From Mucilaginibacter sp. L3T2-6 (GTDB lineage: Bacteria > Bacteroidota > Bacteroidia > Sphingobacteriales > Sphingobacteriaceae): 64,000 bases of DNA. The notes beneath the pieces were generated by a model. It was not told the DNA's origin. It saw only the letters and a list, made by a program, of their open reading frames with translations, and ran no database searches. The position numbers and the translations under genes are program-made. Location of the stretch: contig NZ_JAUMKC010000002.1 in NCBI RefSeq assembly GCF_030519355.1, positions 124,001 to 188,000 on the forward strand. Reading direction: 5' to 3'. Shown here one piece after another: positions 45,436 through 58,140 of this stretch. Numbering within the stretch: the first letter of the stretch is position 1; every line of letters starts with the position of its first letter.

Positions 45436-45622
45436 TTTTGTGCTGCCAGAATACTACGAACCTGCAGGCGCCGCCGGTACTAAAGAAGTATAGCATTAGC
45501 TTTTAGACAATGATAATTATCGATTGCAGTCAGGTGTAACGACCGGGGGAAATACATATCCTGCAATTATCTCTAACAGTAAAACCTTTCAGCTTTAACC
45601 TTTCGCCTTTCACCTCTCCCCG

Positions 45623-46606
45623 TTATTGATATTGTATATAAACGGGCGCCGGCTTTAACTGTAATACTTCTTTAGGGGTTAGCATGTGGTGTGGCGGATT
45701 TTTGATATCATTTTTATAAAAAAGCTTAAAACCGGTAAACTGTACCGGCTCATCGGCAATAAAGTATTTATAGCTGTCTTTTTTAAGCTGCGGGCCGCCC
45801 CAGCCGTCCATATCCATTACAAACTGAACCTCAGGATGCAATTTAATATTTTTATAGTTAGTCACCATGTGGCGGGTAAAGCGGTGCAGGATAAAAATTT
45901 TGGGCGGCAGGTTATATTTTTTCACCAGGCCTGCGAGGTATTTGGTGGCATAGTTAACATCTTCTGCATCAAACGTGCCGATGCGCTTGCCGGGTACGCT
46001 GCCATCCTTCATCGCAAACTCAGGGTCGATGCCAAGGTGGACATTCGGCATTTTCAGATATTTCTCCAGTAAGGGGATTTCGCGCTCAAGGCTGCTATGG
46101 CCTATTTGCATATCCAGAAATACCAGGGCGTTGATAGATGCCGCCATGTGCAACACGCTGTCAATCTGCTTAAAAGGCATGCGCAGGCTGTAAAATTTAT
46201 TATTGCCCGGATAACCTTGTGCAGTAACGCAGATGTAATGCAATGCGGGAATTACCTGTATACCGGTATCCGCTTTTTGCCAGTTTTTAACTTCTTCCTG
46301 CAGTTTTTTCAGCATCACTTTTGGCGGATACTCACCTAAAACCCCCATGTTTTTTGAGTACATGTTACCGTAAAAGGCCACTATACGGTGGAAAGGCAAA
46401 ATAGCGCCCGGCAGGGGATAGTCTTTTGTTTTTACAGGCCATTTTTTATTCCCGTTAGCAATTTTAAGCATCAGCGAATCGTACAAAGCCGTATCGATAG
46501 GCTTAAGCGTTGTGTCGCGAAAGTTAATTTTTGTGGCAGATACTTTGCTGAAGCATAGCAATAACGCCGCGGCCATCAGCAGGCAAAGGAATTTGTTGTT
46601 TTTCAA
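45623..46606 (-). CDS. Secreted hypothetical protein, possibly TIM-barrel
   Basis: 327 residues. TTG start, because no ATG precedes the signal peptide (MKNNKFLCLLMAAALLLCFSKVSA). The mature part has strand-like segments ending in acidic residues or Gly (HRIVAFYGNMYSK, HYICVTAQGYPGN, ALVFLDMQIGHSS, VHLGIDPEFAM, IFILHRFTRHMV), in the order expected for a (beta/alpha)8 barrel such as a glycoside hydrolase. Family not named with confidence. A TACATTTG promoter box lies 24 nt upstream (46631-46638). Confidence 0.65.
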   Translation of the reverse strand: MKNNKFLCLLMAAALLLCFSKVSATKINFRDTTLKPIDTALYDSLMLKIANGNKKWPVKTKDYPLPGAILPFHRIVAFYGNMYSKNMGVLGEYPPKVMLKKLQEEVKNWQKADTGIQVIPALHYICVTAQGYPGNNKFYSLRMPFKQIDSVLHMAASINALVFLDMQIGHSSLEREIPLLEKYLKMPNVHLGIDPEFAMKDGSVPGKRIGTFDAEDVNYATKYLAGLVKKYNLPPKIFILHRFTRHMVTNYKNIKLHPEVQFVMDMDGWGGPQLKKDSYKYFIADEPVQFTGFKLFYKNDIKNPPHHMLTPKEVLQLKPAPVYIQYQ

Positions 46607-46630
46607 AGCAGATAGTTTTAGTTAGACGCG

Positions 46631-46638
46631 CAAATGTA
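46631..46638 (-). promoter_or_regulatory. -7 box TACATTTG
   Basis: Exact TAnnTTTG on the minus strand, 24 nt before the TTG start of the secreted hypothetical. Confidence 0.45.
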
Positions 46639-46679
46639 AGTAATGCCAACGATTTTACCTTCAGCTTTAGCTTTCACCT

Positions 46680-48536
46680 TTACCCGATGCTTTTCCCTTT
46701 CATAGCAGTACTGATCGCCTCATCCATTAACCGCTCCGCAAATGGCCGGGTAAATTCGTTTAGCTCATCAATAGCCTTATGAATTGCATCTTTATCGCCG
46801 CCATTTAATGTGTTTTTTAACACACCGATAAGCTTAAGTGTTTCAGCCGTTTCACTTTCGCTGATGAAGCTGCTGTTATTTTTAAGGAAACGCTCAACAG
46901 TATAAACCATTTGCTCGCCTTCGGTGCGGGCTTCAATTACCATACGCTGGCTTACATCATCTTTGGCGTGGGTAATGCTGTCCAACAGCATTTGCTCTAC
47001 CTGGTCGTCGGTTATGCCGTAGGTGGGTTTTACGTCGATTTCCTGTTTCACGCCGGAACGCAATTCAATAGCTTGTATCTTTAAAATGCCATCAGCATTT
47101 AATAAGAAGTTAATATCAACCTTAGGGAAACCGGCCGGCATGGATGGAATACCTTTCAGGTTAAACTCGGCCAGCTTGCGGTTTTCTTTCACCAAATCAC
47201 GTTCTCCCTGGTACACGGCAATTTTCATGTTTACCTGTCCGTCAACTGAGGTTGTATATTGTCTGCCCGCTTTGGTGGGCACCTTTGAGTTTCGCGGGAT
47301 GATCACGTCCATTAATCCGCCCATCGTTTCGATACCAAGCGAGAGTGGGGTAACATCCAGCAGCAAGATATCACTGCGATTTCCCGCCAAAACATCCGCC
47401 TGTATAGCGGCGCCAAGAGCTACCACCTCATCCGGGTTTACCTCATCGTGTACCGGGCGGCCAAAAAACTCAGCCACCATCTTTTTTACCAGGGCAGTGC
47501 GGGTTGAACCGCCTACCATAATCACTTCATCTATTTGTGATTGGTCGACTTTGGCATCTTTAAGCGCATTCTGGCAGCAGGCGATAGTTTGCTGCACTTT
47601 GGCCAATATCAATTCCTCAAAGGAGGAACGGTCAAGTGTGCACCATATTTCGCCGATCTTTTCATTGAAAAGGCTTTGGTATGCAAATGCTTTTTTAGCC
47701 TCTTCGGCTTTTAAACGCAATTGCTGCGAAAGACTGGTGTCAGCCAATACTTCTGCTTTATTCAGTTGGTTCTTTTCAATCCAGTAGTCGACTATGGCGC
47801 GATCGAAATCATCGCCGCCTAAAAAGGTATCGCCGTTAGTGGCCAGCACCTCAAAAATGCCGTTTTGTATTTGCAGGATCGACACATCGAATGTACCGCC
47901 TCCAAGGTCATAAACGGCAATGGTTTTCGTTTCTTCCGGGTTTAAGCCTATTCCATAAGCCAGGCTGGCGGCTGTCGGTTCGTTTACTATGCGCAGCACA
48001 TCTAAGCCGGCCAGTTTACCGGCGTCTCGGGTAGCCTGGCGTTGCGAATCGTTAAAATAAGCGGGTACGGTTATCACCGCGCGGTTGACCGGCGTCTTTA
48101 AAGCATGCTCAGCGCGGGCCTTTAGTTCCTTTAATATCAAAGCCGATAGCTCGATAGGTGTATAAAAAGTATCGCCTACTTTTATTTTTACCAGGCTTTC
48201 GGTGTTGTCGTCGATAACTTTATAACTGAAAAAGTCTTTGTAATTCTCAATATCGTTGTATGACCTGCCGAGCAGTCGCTTAACCGAAAAAACAGTGTTT
48301 TGCGGATCAGTTATTAAATATTCTTTTGCTTCATTACCTACACTGATCTCGCCCGCCGGACCGAAATGCACTACCGAAGGAACCAATACGCCCTTGCCTG
48401 CATCGTTGATGACCTGCGGGTTTTTATCGGGATTGATAAAAGCCACCAGCGAATTGGTAGTGCCCAGGTCGATCCCAACAATTATCTCTTCCTTTTGCAG
48501 TGAACCTGTTGCCAGGTTGATAGAAACTTTAGCCAT
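46680..48536 (-). CDS. hscA: Hsp70 chaperone HscA for Fe-S assembly
   Basis: 618 residues. Nucleotide domain [54 protein letters not shown] and [10 protein letters not shown], then a substrate domain with [14 protein letters not shown]. The short leader [14 protein letters not shown] before the ATPase domain and the length (DnaK is about 635) point to HscA, which works on IscU. No hscB or fdx next to it; isc genes are in the same window but far away. A TACATTTG box lies 19 nt upstream. Confidence 0.85.
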   Translation of the reverse strand: MAKVSINLATGSLQKEEIIVGIDLGTTNSLVAFINPDKNPQVINDAGKGVLVPSVVHFGPAGEISVGNEAKEYLITDPQNTVFSVKRLLGRSYNDIENYKDFFSYKVIDDNTESLVKIKVGDTFYTPIELSALILKELKARAEHALKTPVNRAVITVPAYFNDSQRQATRDAGKLAGLDVLRIVNEPTAASLAYGIGLNPEETKTIAVYDLGGGTFDVSILQIQNGIFEVLATNGDTFLGGDDFDRAIVDYWIEKNQLNKAEVLADTSLSQQLRLKAEEAKKAFAYQSLFNEKIGEIWCTLDRSSFEELILAKVQQTIACCQNALKDAKVDQSQIDEVIMVGGSTRTALVKKMVAEFFGRPVHDEVNPDEVVALGAAIQADVLAGNRSDILLLDVTPLSLGIETMGGLMDVIIPRNSKVPTKAGRQYTTSVDGQVNMKIAVYQGERDLVKENRKLAEFNLKGIPSMPAGFPKVDINFLLNADGILKIQAIELRSGVKQEIDVKPTYGITDDQVEQMLLDSITHAKDDVSQRMVIEARTEGEQMVYTVERFLKNNSSFISESETAETLKLIGVLKNTLNGGDKDAIHKAIDELNEFTRPFAERLMDEAISTAMKGKSIG

Positions 48537-48555
48537 TACTTTGTGTTAACAGCCG

Positions 48556-48563
48556 CAAATGTA
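48556..48563 (-). promoter_or_regulatory. -7 box TACATTTG for hscA
   Basis: Exact TAnnTTTG on the minus strand, 19 nt before the ATG. Confidence 0.55.
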
Positions 48564-48626
48564 CTTAGTTTTAGGGGATGGTATGTCATAGTAATTTCGG
48601 ATTTCGGATGTCCGGTTTCGGAATCG

Positions 48627-48722
48627 GTCTGAACCCGGATTTTTAGAATTACCGGATTGCGGGAATGCTTTGCTGGTAACTGATTCTGAAAATTCCTGAA
48701 TTCTATAAATTCAGGTCCGGAC
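48627..48722. repeat. CTGAACCC inverted-repeat element, copy 2
   Basis: Starts GTCTGAACCCGGATTTTTAG and ends with AAATTCAGGTCCGGAC, so the ends are near-complements. Inner part contains ATTCCTGAATT. It directly precedes the outer-membrane zincin gene. Confidence 0.65.
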
Positions 48723-48751
48723 AACTTACAAATTGCTTACTTTCACACCTG

Positions 48752-51589
48752 ATGAAAATCTGTCTCAGAATATCTCTTTTATTGCTACTAACCACTGCTG
48801 GTACCACTATTACAAAAGCACAAACCTTCGGCGGTAATCCGCCATCCATCAAATGGAACCAGGTGAATACACCCGCAGCAAAAGTGATATTCCCAACAGG
48901 ATTGGATTCTGTAGCCAGGCGGGTGGCAAATATAGTTGAGCAAATGAATGCGGCAACACTGCCCACCATTGGTTATAAGCAAAGGCAAGTGAGCATTTTA
49001 TTGCAAAACCAAACCACCATATCCAATGCTTACGTTGGCCTGGCGCCTTTTCGCAGCGAGTTTTACCTGACACCTGAGCAAAACAGCTTTAATATCGGCA
49101 GCCTGCCCTGGAACGAACAACTGGCGATACACGAATTCCGGCATGTGCAGCAATACAATAACTTTAATGTAGGCCTGTCGCATGCGCTGAAACTGGTTTT
49201 TGGCGAAGGCGGCCAGGCGCTTGGCAATGCCCTGAGTGTACCTGATTGGTTTTTTGAGGGCGATGCCGTTTTTAATGAGACACATGTAAGCGAGCAGGGC
49301 AGAGGCAGGTTGCCTTATTTCTTTAATGGCTTTCGTGCATTGTGGGCTGCAGATAAAAATTACAGCTACATGAAGGTCAGAAACGGTTCCTATCGTGATT
49401 ATACTCCTGATTGGTACCCTTTGGGTTATATGCTGGTGGCATACGGACGGGATAAGTATGGTGATGATTTCTGGAAAAATGTAACCCATGATGCAGCCGC
49501 TTACAAAGGTGGTTTTTATCCGCTGCAACGGGCAATTAAAAAATACTCCGGAAAGACTTTTAAAACATTCCGGAACGATGCCCTGAGTCATTTTAAGCAG
49601 CAGTTTAGCGCTGATCTGGCTAATCAGTCATTGGATGACGAGTTGATCATGCCGAAGCACTTTATCGGCGACAGGGAATTTCCGTCGTTTGTAAATGATA
49701 GCACGATGATTTATTCCAAAAGCACCTATGACGACAGGCCTGTTTTCGCCATAAAAACCAACGGTTTTGAAAAGATCATAAGCGTGAGGGATGTTTCAAT
49801 AGATAATTATTTTGCCTATCATAATGGCAAAATTATTTACAGCGCTTATCGCAGCGATGCAAGGTGGGGCTACAGGAATTACAGCGAACTGGTTTTGCTG
49901 GATGTAAAGACAGGCAAGGAGCAAAAGCTAACCCGTAAGACAAAATATTTTTCACCGGCGTTCAGTGATGACGGAAGAACAATCGTAACTGTTGAAGAAG
50001 CAACCAGCGGTAAAAGCGATCTGCATTTATTGAGCGCAGTTAACGGACAACTGATTGCTGTGGTGCCTGGTAAAAACCACCTTTATTATACGTATCCAAA
50101 GTTTTATGGAAAGGATAAGCTGTTAGCCGCGGTGAGGAATATCCGGGGCCAGATGTCGCTGGCGCTCATTAATATCAAAACGGGCGATGCCAGGTACCTT
50201 TTACCATTTGGTTATCAGCCGATTGCCTTTCCCGCTCTAAAAGGCGATACCGTGTATTTTTCTGCAACGTCCGGCATCAACGAGCAGTTGTTTAAACTTT
50301 CCATAAAAGATGGCAAGCTTTATGAATATGGAAACGATAAATACCCCGGCCCGGCCAGTAAATACCAGGTGACGGTGTCAGATAATAAGATTGCATTCTC
50401 GCGTTTTGGTGCCGCAGGTTACTATTTGCAGCAGGTTGATAAGAAGAAGGTAGATTGGATGCCTGTTGCCGGAGACAGGTTGCCCGGAGCACTGCCTGAT
50501 TTGGGCATCGGCGCCTTAAAAAAGGATTCATCAACAGGCATTCTTGCATCTGTTAAAACAGAAGATTTACCGGTAACCAAATACCCGAAACTGTACCATC
50601 CGTTTAATTTTCATAGCCTTACCCCTAATTTCAGCGATCCGAATTACCAGCTGTCCCTTTCCGGAGAGAATGTGCTGAATACATTACAAACAGATATATC
50701 TTTTAACTATAACCGCGATGAGGGCTACAAGCAGTTTGGCTTTGATGCCGTTTACGGCGCTTTATTCCCGTACGTTACTGCCGGCGCTGATTATACTGCC
50801 GACAGGAAAGGCTACTATAAAGGCAGCAATATTTTCTGGAACGAAACGCAAGTACACGCGGGCTTACAGGTTCCATTAAATCTTTCATCGGGCAAACATC
50901 TCACCAGTTTGCAGTTTGGCAGCGGGTTAGTTTATTCCAATACCAGCTTTCAGCAGGCATACAGGAGTTTGTTTAACGACCGGTCTTATGTTTATAACAG
51001 CAGCTTTATATCGTTCAGCAACAGCGTTCAGCAGGCGCGCAAAAACATCTATCCTATGTTTGCGCAGCGCATAACGTTGTCTTACAAATCAGCCATTACG
51101 GGGTTAACCGCTAATCAATTCCTGGTATCCGGGTCACTGTATTTTCCGGGACTGGTTGCCAATCATAGTTTTATTCTAAGCGCTGCCCATCAGCAAAAAG
51201 ATAAAAATAACGTTATCAGCTTCTCGAATAACTTTCCCTTTTCACGCGGGTACGAGGCTGAAAATTTGCATGACATGAACAAGCTTGGCGCAAGTTATCA
51301 TTTCCCGGTAGCCTACCCGGACTGGGGCTTTGCCAACACTTTTTACCTGCTCCGCGTTCGCGGCAATGCTTTTTATGACTATACCCGCGCCACGGATTAT
51401 TTTCCCAGTGGTGCGCGGTTCAAAGGAACCTTTCGCTCAACCGGCGGCGAAATTTATTTCGACACTAAATTCTTTAATACAGCCGCTATCAGCTTCGGCT
51501 TCAGGTACAGCTATTTAATTGACGAGGATGTTTTTGGCGGAACAGGAAGAAACAGGTTCGAGCTGATTGTTCCTGTGACGATATTCTGA
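48752..51589 (+). CDS. Outer-membrane zincin with TolB-like propeller and beta-barrel
   Basis: 945 residues in three parts. A signal peptide (to about 23) is followed by a gluzincin-like domain with HExxH H127-E128-H131 (AIHEFRHVQQYN) and a downstream Glu in VPDWFFEGDAVFNE (E169). Residues about 300-580 have TolB-type propeller strands (ARWGYRNYSELVLLDVKTGKEQ, FSDDGRTIVTVEE). From about 640 to the end alternating aromatic strands and a terminal Phe (ELIVPVTIF) suggest an outer-membrane beta-barrel. Cargo and substrate unknown. Stand-alone gene. Confidence 0.72.
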   Translation: MKICLRISLLLLLTTAGTTITKAQTFGGNPPSIKWNQVNTPAAKVIFPTGLDSVARRVANIVEQMNAATLPTIGYKQRQVSILLQNQTTISNAYVGLAPFRSEFYLTPEQNSFNIGSLPWNEQLAIHEFRHVQQYNNFNVGLSHALKLVFGEGGQALGNALSVPDWFFEGDAVFNETHVSEQGRGRLPYFFNGFRALWAADKNYSYMKVRNGSYRDYTPDWYPLGYMLVAYGRDKYGDDFWKNVTHDAAAYKGGFYPLQRAIKKYSGKTFKTFRNDALSHFKQQFSADLANQSLDDELIMPKHFIGDREFPSFVNDSTMIYSKSTYDDRPVFAIKTNGFEKIISVRDVSIDNYFAYHNGKIIYSAYRSDARWGYRNYSELVLLDVKTGKEQKLTRKTKYFSPAFSDDGRTIVTVEEATSGKSDLHLLSAVNGQLIAVVPGKNHLYYTYPKFYGKDKLLAAVRNIRGQMSLALINIKTGDARYLLPFGYQPIAFPALKGDTVYFSATSGINEQLFKLSIKDGKLYEYGNDKYPGPASKYQVTVSDNKIAFSRFGAAGYYLQQVDKKKVDWMPVAGDRLPGALPDLGIGALKKDSSTGILASVKTEDLPVTKYPKLYHPFNFHSLTPNFSDPNYQLSLSGENVLNTLQTDISFNYNRDEGYKQFGFDAVYGALFPYVTAGADYTADRKGYYKGSNIFWNETQVHAGLQVPLNLSSGKHLTSLQFGSGLVYSNTSFQQAYRSLFNDRSYVYNSSFISFSNSVQQARKNIYPMFAQRITLSYKSAITGLTANQFLVSGSLYFPGLVANHSFILSAAHQQKDKNNVISFSNNFPFSRGYEAENLHDMNKLGASYHFPVAYPDWGFANTFYLLRVRGNAFYDYTRATDYFPSGARFKGTFRSTGGEIYFDTKFFNTAAISFGFRYSYLIDEDVFGGTGRNRFELIVPVTIF

Positions 51590-51736
51590 TAATGTATGGT
51601 TGATAGGTCGCGGCCGTTCCGGTTTTAGGTGCATTATTTTTTGTACCGTTGGCGGTTTAATCACAGCCAATTTGCAGGAAGTTGTTTGTAAAGAAAGATT
51701 TACTGTTACTTAAACCTTCTGATGGTATTCAAACAC

Positions 51737-51744
51737 TAATTTTG
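51737..51744 (+). promoter_or_regulatory. -7 box TAATTTTG for the dienelactone hydrolase gene
   Basis: Exact TAnnTTTG, 12 nt before the ATG at 51757. It lies inside the longer TTG-started frame, arguing against that start. Confidence 0.55.
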
Positions 51745-51756
51745 CATTTGGAAATT

Positions 51757-52461
51757 ATGAAACCTATGGAAAAGTATGTCTATCTAAGCGTATCAGATGG
51801 TACAGAAATGGCCGCTTATACCGCAATTCCTCAAAATGCTGCCGGCAAAACTAACCGGGGATTAATAGTATTACAGGAAGCTTTTGGCGTTAACCATCAT
51901 ATCCGCGATGTGGCCGACCGCTTTGCCGCCCGGGGATTCGTTGTTATTGCTCCTGAAATGTACCACCGTACAGCTCCTCCGTATTTTGAAGGAGATTATA
52001 GCGATTTTGACAGTGTAAAGTCACATTCATCGGCAATGACGATAGAGAATAACGAAATTGATATACGCGCGGCGTTTCATTGGTTAAGCCGGCACGAACT
52101 GGTAGACCCTTCGCAAATCTTCAGCGTGGGTTATTGTATGGGTGGGCGGATGTCATTTCTGGCCAATACCATCCTTCCCTTAAAAGCTGCGGTGAGCTAT
52201 TATGCAGGTTATATCAAGTCAGTTGCCGACAGGGCTAAAAATGTACACGGCCGGCACCTTTTCTTTTGGGGCGGACAGGATAAACACATCGGGCCAGATC
52301 AGATTGATGCAATAACCACTGCTATGGATGAGGCCGGAAAGGAATACATCAATGTAAAATTCTCCCACGCCGACCATGGTTTCAATTCTGATGACCGCGC
52401 CGCATATAACGAAAAAGCCGCTAAAGAAGCCTGGGCAATGGTAATGGAGTTTTTTAGTTAG
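51757..52461 (+). CDS. Dienelactone hydrolase family protein
   Basis: 234 residues from the ATG at 51757 (MKPMEKYVYLSVSDG). Nucleophile Cys in SVGYCMGGRMSF, acid region FWGGQDKHIGPDQI and catalytic His in FSHADHGFNSDDR. The family includes carboxymethylenebutenolidase; actual substrate unknown. The TTG at 51682 would add 25 residues unlike relatives and is rejected. Confidence 0.9.
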   Translation: MKPMEKYVYLSVSDGTEMAAYTAIPQNAAGKTNRGLIVLQEAFGVNHHIRDVADRFAARGFVVIAPEMYHRTAPPYFEGDYSDFDSVKSHSSAMTIENNEIDIRAAFHWLSRHELVDPSQIFSVGYCMGGRMSFLANTILPLKAAVSYYAGYIKSVADRAKNVHGRHLFFWGGQDKHIGPDQIDAITTAMDEAGKEYINVKFSHADHGFNSDDRAAYNEKAAKEAWAMVMEFFS

Positions 52462-52543
52462 TACATAGCCGACAGCCTATAGTTCATGGCCGTTGCGTTT
52501 ATGGTGTATTGATTCTTGCTTCTTAATTCTTGACTCTATTTGG

Positions 52544-52551
52544 TATCTTTG
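52544..52551 (+). promoter_or_regulatory. -7 box TATCTTTG, 4 nt before a lipoprotein gene
   Basis: Exact TAnnTTTG, spacer GGCA, then ATG. Likely leaderless. Confidence 0.6.
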
Positions 52552-52555
52552 GGCA

Positions 52556-52993
52556 ATGAAAAAGTTGTCAGTTTTGTTGCTGGTTGTAGTATGCCTTGCA
52601 GGTTGTTCGCATGGTAAATATAAGCAGGCCGCTATCGAGTATCTTAAAGCCAGGCTCCCGGACCCTGCTTCGCTCGATACGGTTAAGTTTTTAAAGCCTG
52701 ACAGCCTGTATACAACTTTTCATGATACCGACGACTACAGGGCTTTAATGAAAGGACTGAATACTTTTGAGATCAATGGAGATTCGGTACAGGCGGCACA
52801 AACCAGGGCTGCAATAGCACAAAAGGAGAAGAGTTATAAACATAAAGTTACCGGCTGGGATGTTTTGCTGATTTATAAGGCAAAAAACAATAAAGGACAA
52901 TTACAGCTGGATACCTGCCGGTTTACGTTTGAGTCGACGCTGACAATCGTAAAGGATCTGAACGGCGTAAACCTGGCCGGCGCCAAAAACTAA
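52556..52993 (+). CDS. Small lipoprotein of unknown function
   Basis: 145 residues from the ATG at 52556 (MKKLSVLLLVVVCLAGC). Lipobox CLAGC. The mature part starts KYKQAAIEYLKARLPDPASLDTVKFLKPDSL, a pattern seen in several small Bacteroidota lipoproteins. It continues with a helical segment and KVTGWDVLLIYKAKN. The longer frame from 52493 crosses the promoter box and is rejected. Convergent with the histidine kinase. Confidence 0.75.
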   Translation: MKKLSVLLLVVVCLAGCSHGKYKQAAIEYLKARLPDPASLDTVKFLKPDSLYTTFHDTDDYRALMKGLNTFEINGDSVQAAQTRAAIAQKEKSYKHKVTGWDVLLIYKAKNNKGQLQLDTCRFTFESTLTIVKDLNGVNLAGAKN

Positions 52994-53003
52994 TACCCGG
53001 TAT

Positions 53004-54338
53004 TTAGGTGTTATCCTCAGGCAGTGTTATTCTGAAAATAGAGCCAACGCCTACTTCACTTTCTACCTCGATCTTGCCATTGTGCTTTTCTATGATCTGC
53101 TTAACAATACTTAAGCCCAGGCCGGTAGATTGTTCGCCCTTCAGGCCCGTGCGGCCTGCTTTTGAGAATGGCGTAAAGATAATTGGCAGCATTTCTTTTG
53201 GTATCCCAAGGCCGCGATCTTTTATTTCGATGATAATGTTCTGATTTCTTTTACTTAGCAACACCTCTATCTTACTGTTTTCTTTTGAGAATTTCAAGGC
53301 ATTGCCGATAAGGTTATCCAGCACACGTGTAAACTTTTCATGATTGATCTGTGCATATGCCGGACTTACTGAACTAATTAATTCGATGGTATTTTGGGCT
53401 TCTTTTTGTATGCTCCAGGTGTCAATATTTTGTTTTACGATTTCGTTCAAGTCGCTTTTAACGGTCACAAATTTTCCTGAATTATCATTGCGTGCTGATT
53501 CAAGCAGGTCGTCGATAATGGTACGTGCGCGGATACAAGAGGCCTTCATCAGGTTAAGCGTCTCCTGGGTATCAGCGTCAACGCTTTCCATTTCCATCAT
53601 CATTGCCAGGGTTTCAACAGCAGCGATGGGGTTGCGCAGGTCGTGAGCTACGGTACCCAATAGCTGACTTTTAAACTCGCTGCCCCGTTCAATCTCCTCG
53701 TTCTTTTCCCGTATTTCGTTCATCTGCATCCAGAAATTGGCCTTGTACGAAAAGAAGTATCGCGATATCCAGTAGAAGCCTCCTAAAAGTATTATCGACA
53801 CCAACTGGTTATAAATCATTTCTGTCGGGTCGGTGTGCGCATGTATCAGCATAGAGGTAAACATCAACTCGATGGAAATCAGTAAAATGATGGTTTCGTA
53901 ATATTCAAAAACGCAGAGTACGCTGATGGTCACCAGCGAGATCAGGTAAAGGGTGAGCGCATTGCGCGGGTTCCCGGTTGAAATAAAACTGGAAAACATC
54001 CCGCACATGATCAAATACAGCGAAAATGCAAAAACAAACAACGACATTATGGCAGTAGCTTTCTTGTTTTTCTTGAATTCTTCTACCAAAAAGTTGCTGA
54101 TAATGTAGAAAATAAAAGCCGAACCTATGAATACCCAGTTGGCGATATTAAACTCCGGGAAATTCTCGGCGCGTGTAAGGCTTATCGGAAAAATAAGATA
54201 TAAAACCCTGATAATAACGTTTAATACTAAAAAAATAATGCTCCCTACACGCACTGCAGCAAGATTCTGGCTGGTGTAATAGTCGCGATAAGCATTGCGG
54301 TACTTACCGGGCAGATTTTTGAAAAGATGTTTATTCAA
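53004..54338 (-). CDS. Membrane sensor histidine kinase (orphan)
   Basis: 444 residues. Six hydrophobic helices at 30-200 (about 31-50, 68-86, 96-117, 127-146, 148-165, 178-196). HisKA with H232 in GTVAHDLRNPIAAVE; HATPase with NLIGNALKFSKENS (N box), DRGLGIPKEM (G1) and GLGLSIVKQIIEKHNG (G2). No response regulator gene is adjacent, so its partner is elsewhere. TTG start; a TATTTTTG promoter box lies 26 nt upstream. Confidence 0.9.
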   Translation of the reverse strand: MNKHLFKNLPGKYRNAYRDYYTSQNLAAVRVGSIIFLVLNVIIRVLYLIFPISLTRAENFPEFNIANWVFIGSAFIFYIISNFLVEEFKKNKKATAIMSLFVFAFSLYLIMCGMFSSFISTGNPRNALTLYLISLVTISVLCVFEYYETIILLISIELMFTSMLIHAHTDPTEMIYNQLVSIILLGGFYWISRYFFSYKANFWMQMNEIREKNEEIERGSEFKSQLLGTVAHDLRNPIAAVETLAMMMEMESVDADTQETLNLMKASCIRARTIIDDLLESARNDNSGKFVTVKSDLNEIVKQNIDTWSIQKEAQNTIELISSVSPAYAQINHEKFTRVLDNLIGNALKFSKENSKIEVLLSKRNQNIIIEIKDRGLGIPKEMLPIIFTPFSKAGRTGLKGEQSTGLGLSIVKQIIEKHNGKIEVESEVGVGSIFRITLPEDNT

Positions 54339-54364
54339 CGTTTGGTTTGACTAGTCAGGCTACG

Positions 54365-54372
54365 CAAAAATA
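54365..54372 (-). promoter_or_regulatory. -7 box TATTTTTG for the histidine kinase gene
   Basis: Exact TAnnTTTG on the minus strand, 26 nt before the TTG start. Confidence 0.5.
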
Positions 54373-54498
54373 TAATTTTTTAATTAATATGTTGTTTATA
54401 AACAGCAGATTACAGATTGATGACAATACAGCAGGTGAAATTATTTTCAGCAGTCATTTTAGCAGGTTGCAGCATGTGGCAAGCGATTTGATGAATAG

Positions 54499-54590
54499 TG
54501 ACTGAACCCGGATTTTTAGAATTTACTAATGCAGGATTCGCGTCTGCGATCCATTCAGCTAATTCCTGAATTCAAAAAATCGGTTCAGAC
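54499..54590. repeat. CTGAACCC inverted-repeat element, copy 3
   Basis: Starts CTGAACCCGGATTTTTAGAA and ends AAAAAATCGGTTCAGAC. Shares ends and the inner ATTCCTGAATTC word with copy 2. It lies just upstream of clpB. Confidence 0.7.
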
Positions 54591-54608
54591 AAAGGAAAAA
54601 CGAAAAAC

Positions 54609-57233
<2,625 letters not shown>

Positions 57234-57413
57234 ACTCCGAAAGAACTAAAGGAATTAATAAGCTCCACCATATAGTGCAAGAGCCTTTGTTAACCGCGAA
57301 GGCTCTTGCGGTTTAAAGTCATCCGGTGAATGCTTTTGGCTTAAAATTTGTTTTTGATTTTTGACGAATTTGGTAACTTTAATTACCCAAATAAACCTAA
57401 AAATCAAACCGTT

Positions 57414-57857
57414 ATGAAAGGACATGTTGTTAAGAAGGAGATCGCAATCAACGCGCAGCCTTCCGCGGTATGGGATGCCCTTACCGACCCTGAAAAAACA
57501 AAAAAGTATTTTTTTAACTGTAAAGTGGTTTCATCTTGGAAGGAGGGAACGCCCATCACTTTTAAGGGCAAGATGTTTTGGTTTATTCCTGTCGAAATGA
57601 AGGGTAGAATATTAAAAATTGAGCCTGAAAAGGTTCTGCAATATAACCTGAAAAATACACATGACGGATCGGCAACCGTATCAACTGTTACCGATATGCT
57701 CACTTATAAAGACGGCGTAACCACACTATCAATTACCGACGATGTTGGCGATGGCCCTGGCGCCGAAAAGAGGTTTGAAAAATCTGAGAAGGGGTGGGAT
57801 AAAGTTTTGCATGGCCTGAAGGATCTGGTGGAGCATACAAAAGGTGCGGATGTATAA
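57414..57857 (+). CDS. SRPBCC/AHSA1-like protein
   Basis: 147 residues from the ATG at 57414 (MKGHVVKKEIAINAQPSAVWDALTDPEKTKKYFFNC). The AHSA1/polyketide-cyclase-like pattern includes FKGKMFWFIPVEMKGRIL and the C-terminal helix GWDKVLHGLKDLVEHTKG. Hydrophobic-pocket protein of unknown ligand. The longer frame from 57348 adds non-family residues. Confidence 0.82.
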   Translation: MKGHVVKKEIAINAQPSAVWDALTDPEKTKKYFFNCKVVSSWKEGTPITFKGKMFWFIPVEMKGRILKIEPEKVLQYNLKNTHDGSATVSTVTDMLTYKDGVTTLSITDDVGDGPGAEKRFEKSEKGWDKVLHGLKDLVEHTKGADV

Positions 57858-58140
57858 ACTCCCGCCGGTGTAAACCCATTGTGTTTGTTAATGCTTGAAT
57901 ATCAGTATGTTTCGTTAAGTGCTGATTGAAAGTGTAAACCCTATATGTAAACCTATAAGCAACGTATTGATTATCAGTGGTTTGTAAATGAGTAAATACT
58001 TAATTAATTGTTAATCAATATGTTCCTGAATTTTCGGGGTGTTCCGCGTGTAAAAACGGAACGCCCTAATTAAACATTTCCTGTGGTCTGCTAAGAAATT
58101 TCTGCCTATGTTTAGCCCTGCATTTACTATTGTACAGGGT
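57858..58140. other. Intergenic region before the GH3 gene
   Basis: 283 bp of AT-rich DNA. I see no ORF, exact -7 box, hairpin or repeat. Confidence 0.4.

Noticed and set aside
45518..45538. Possible Fur-like box (GATAATTATC palindrome)
   Set aside because: Only a 10-bp palindrome in non-coding DNA between two gene 3' ends; no iron gene follows.
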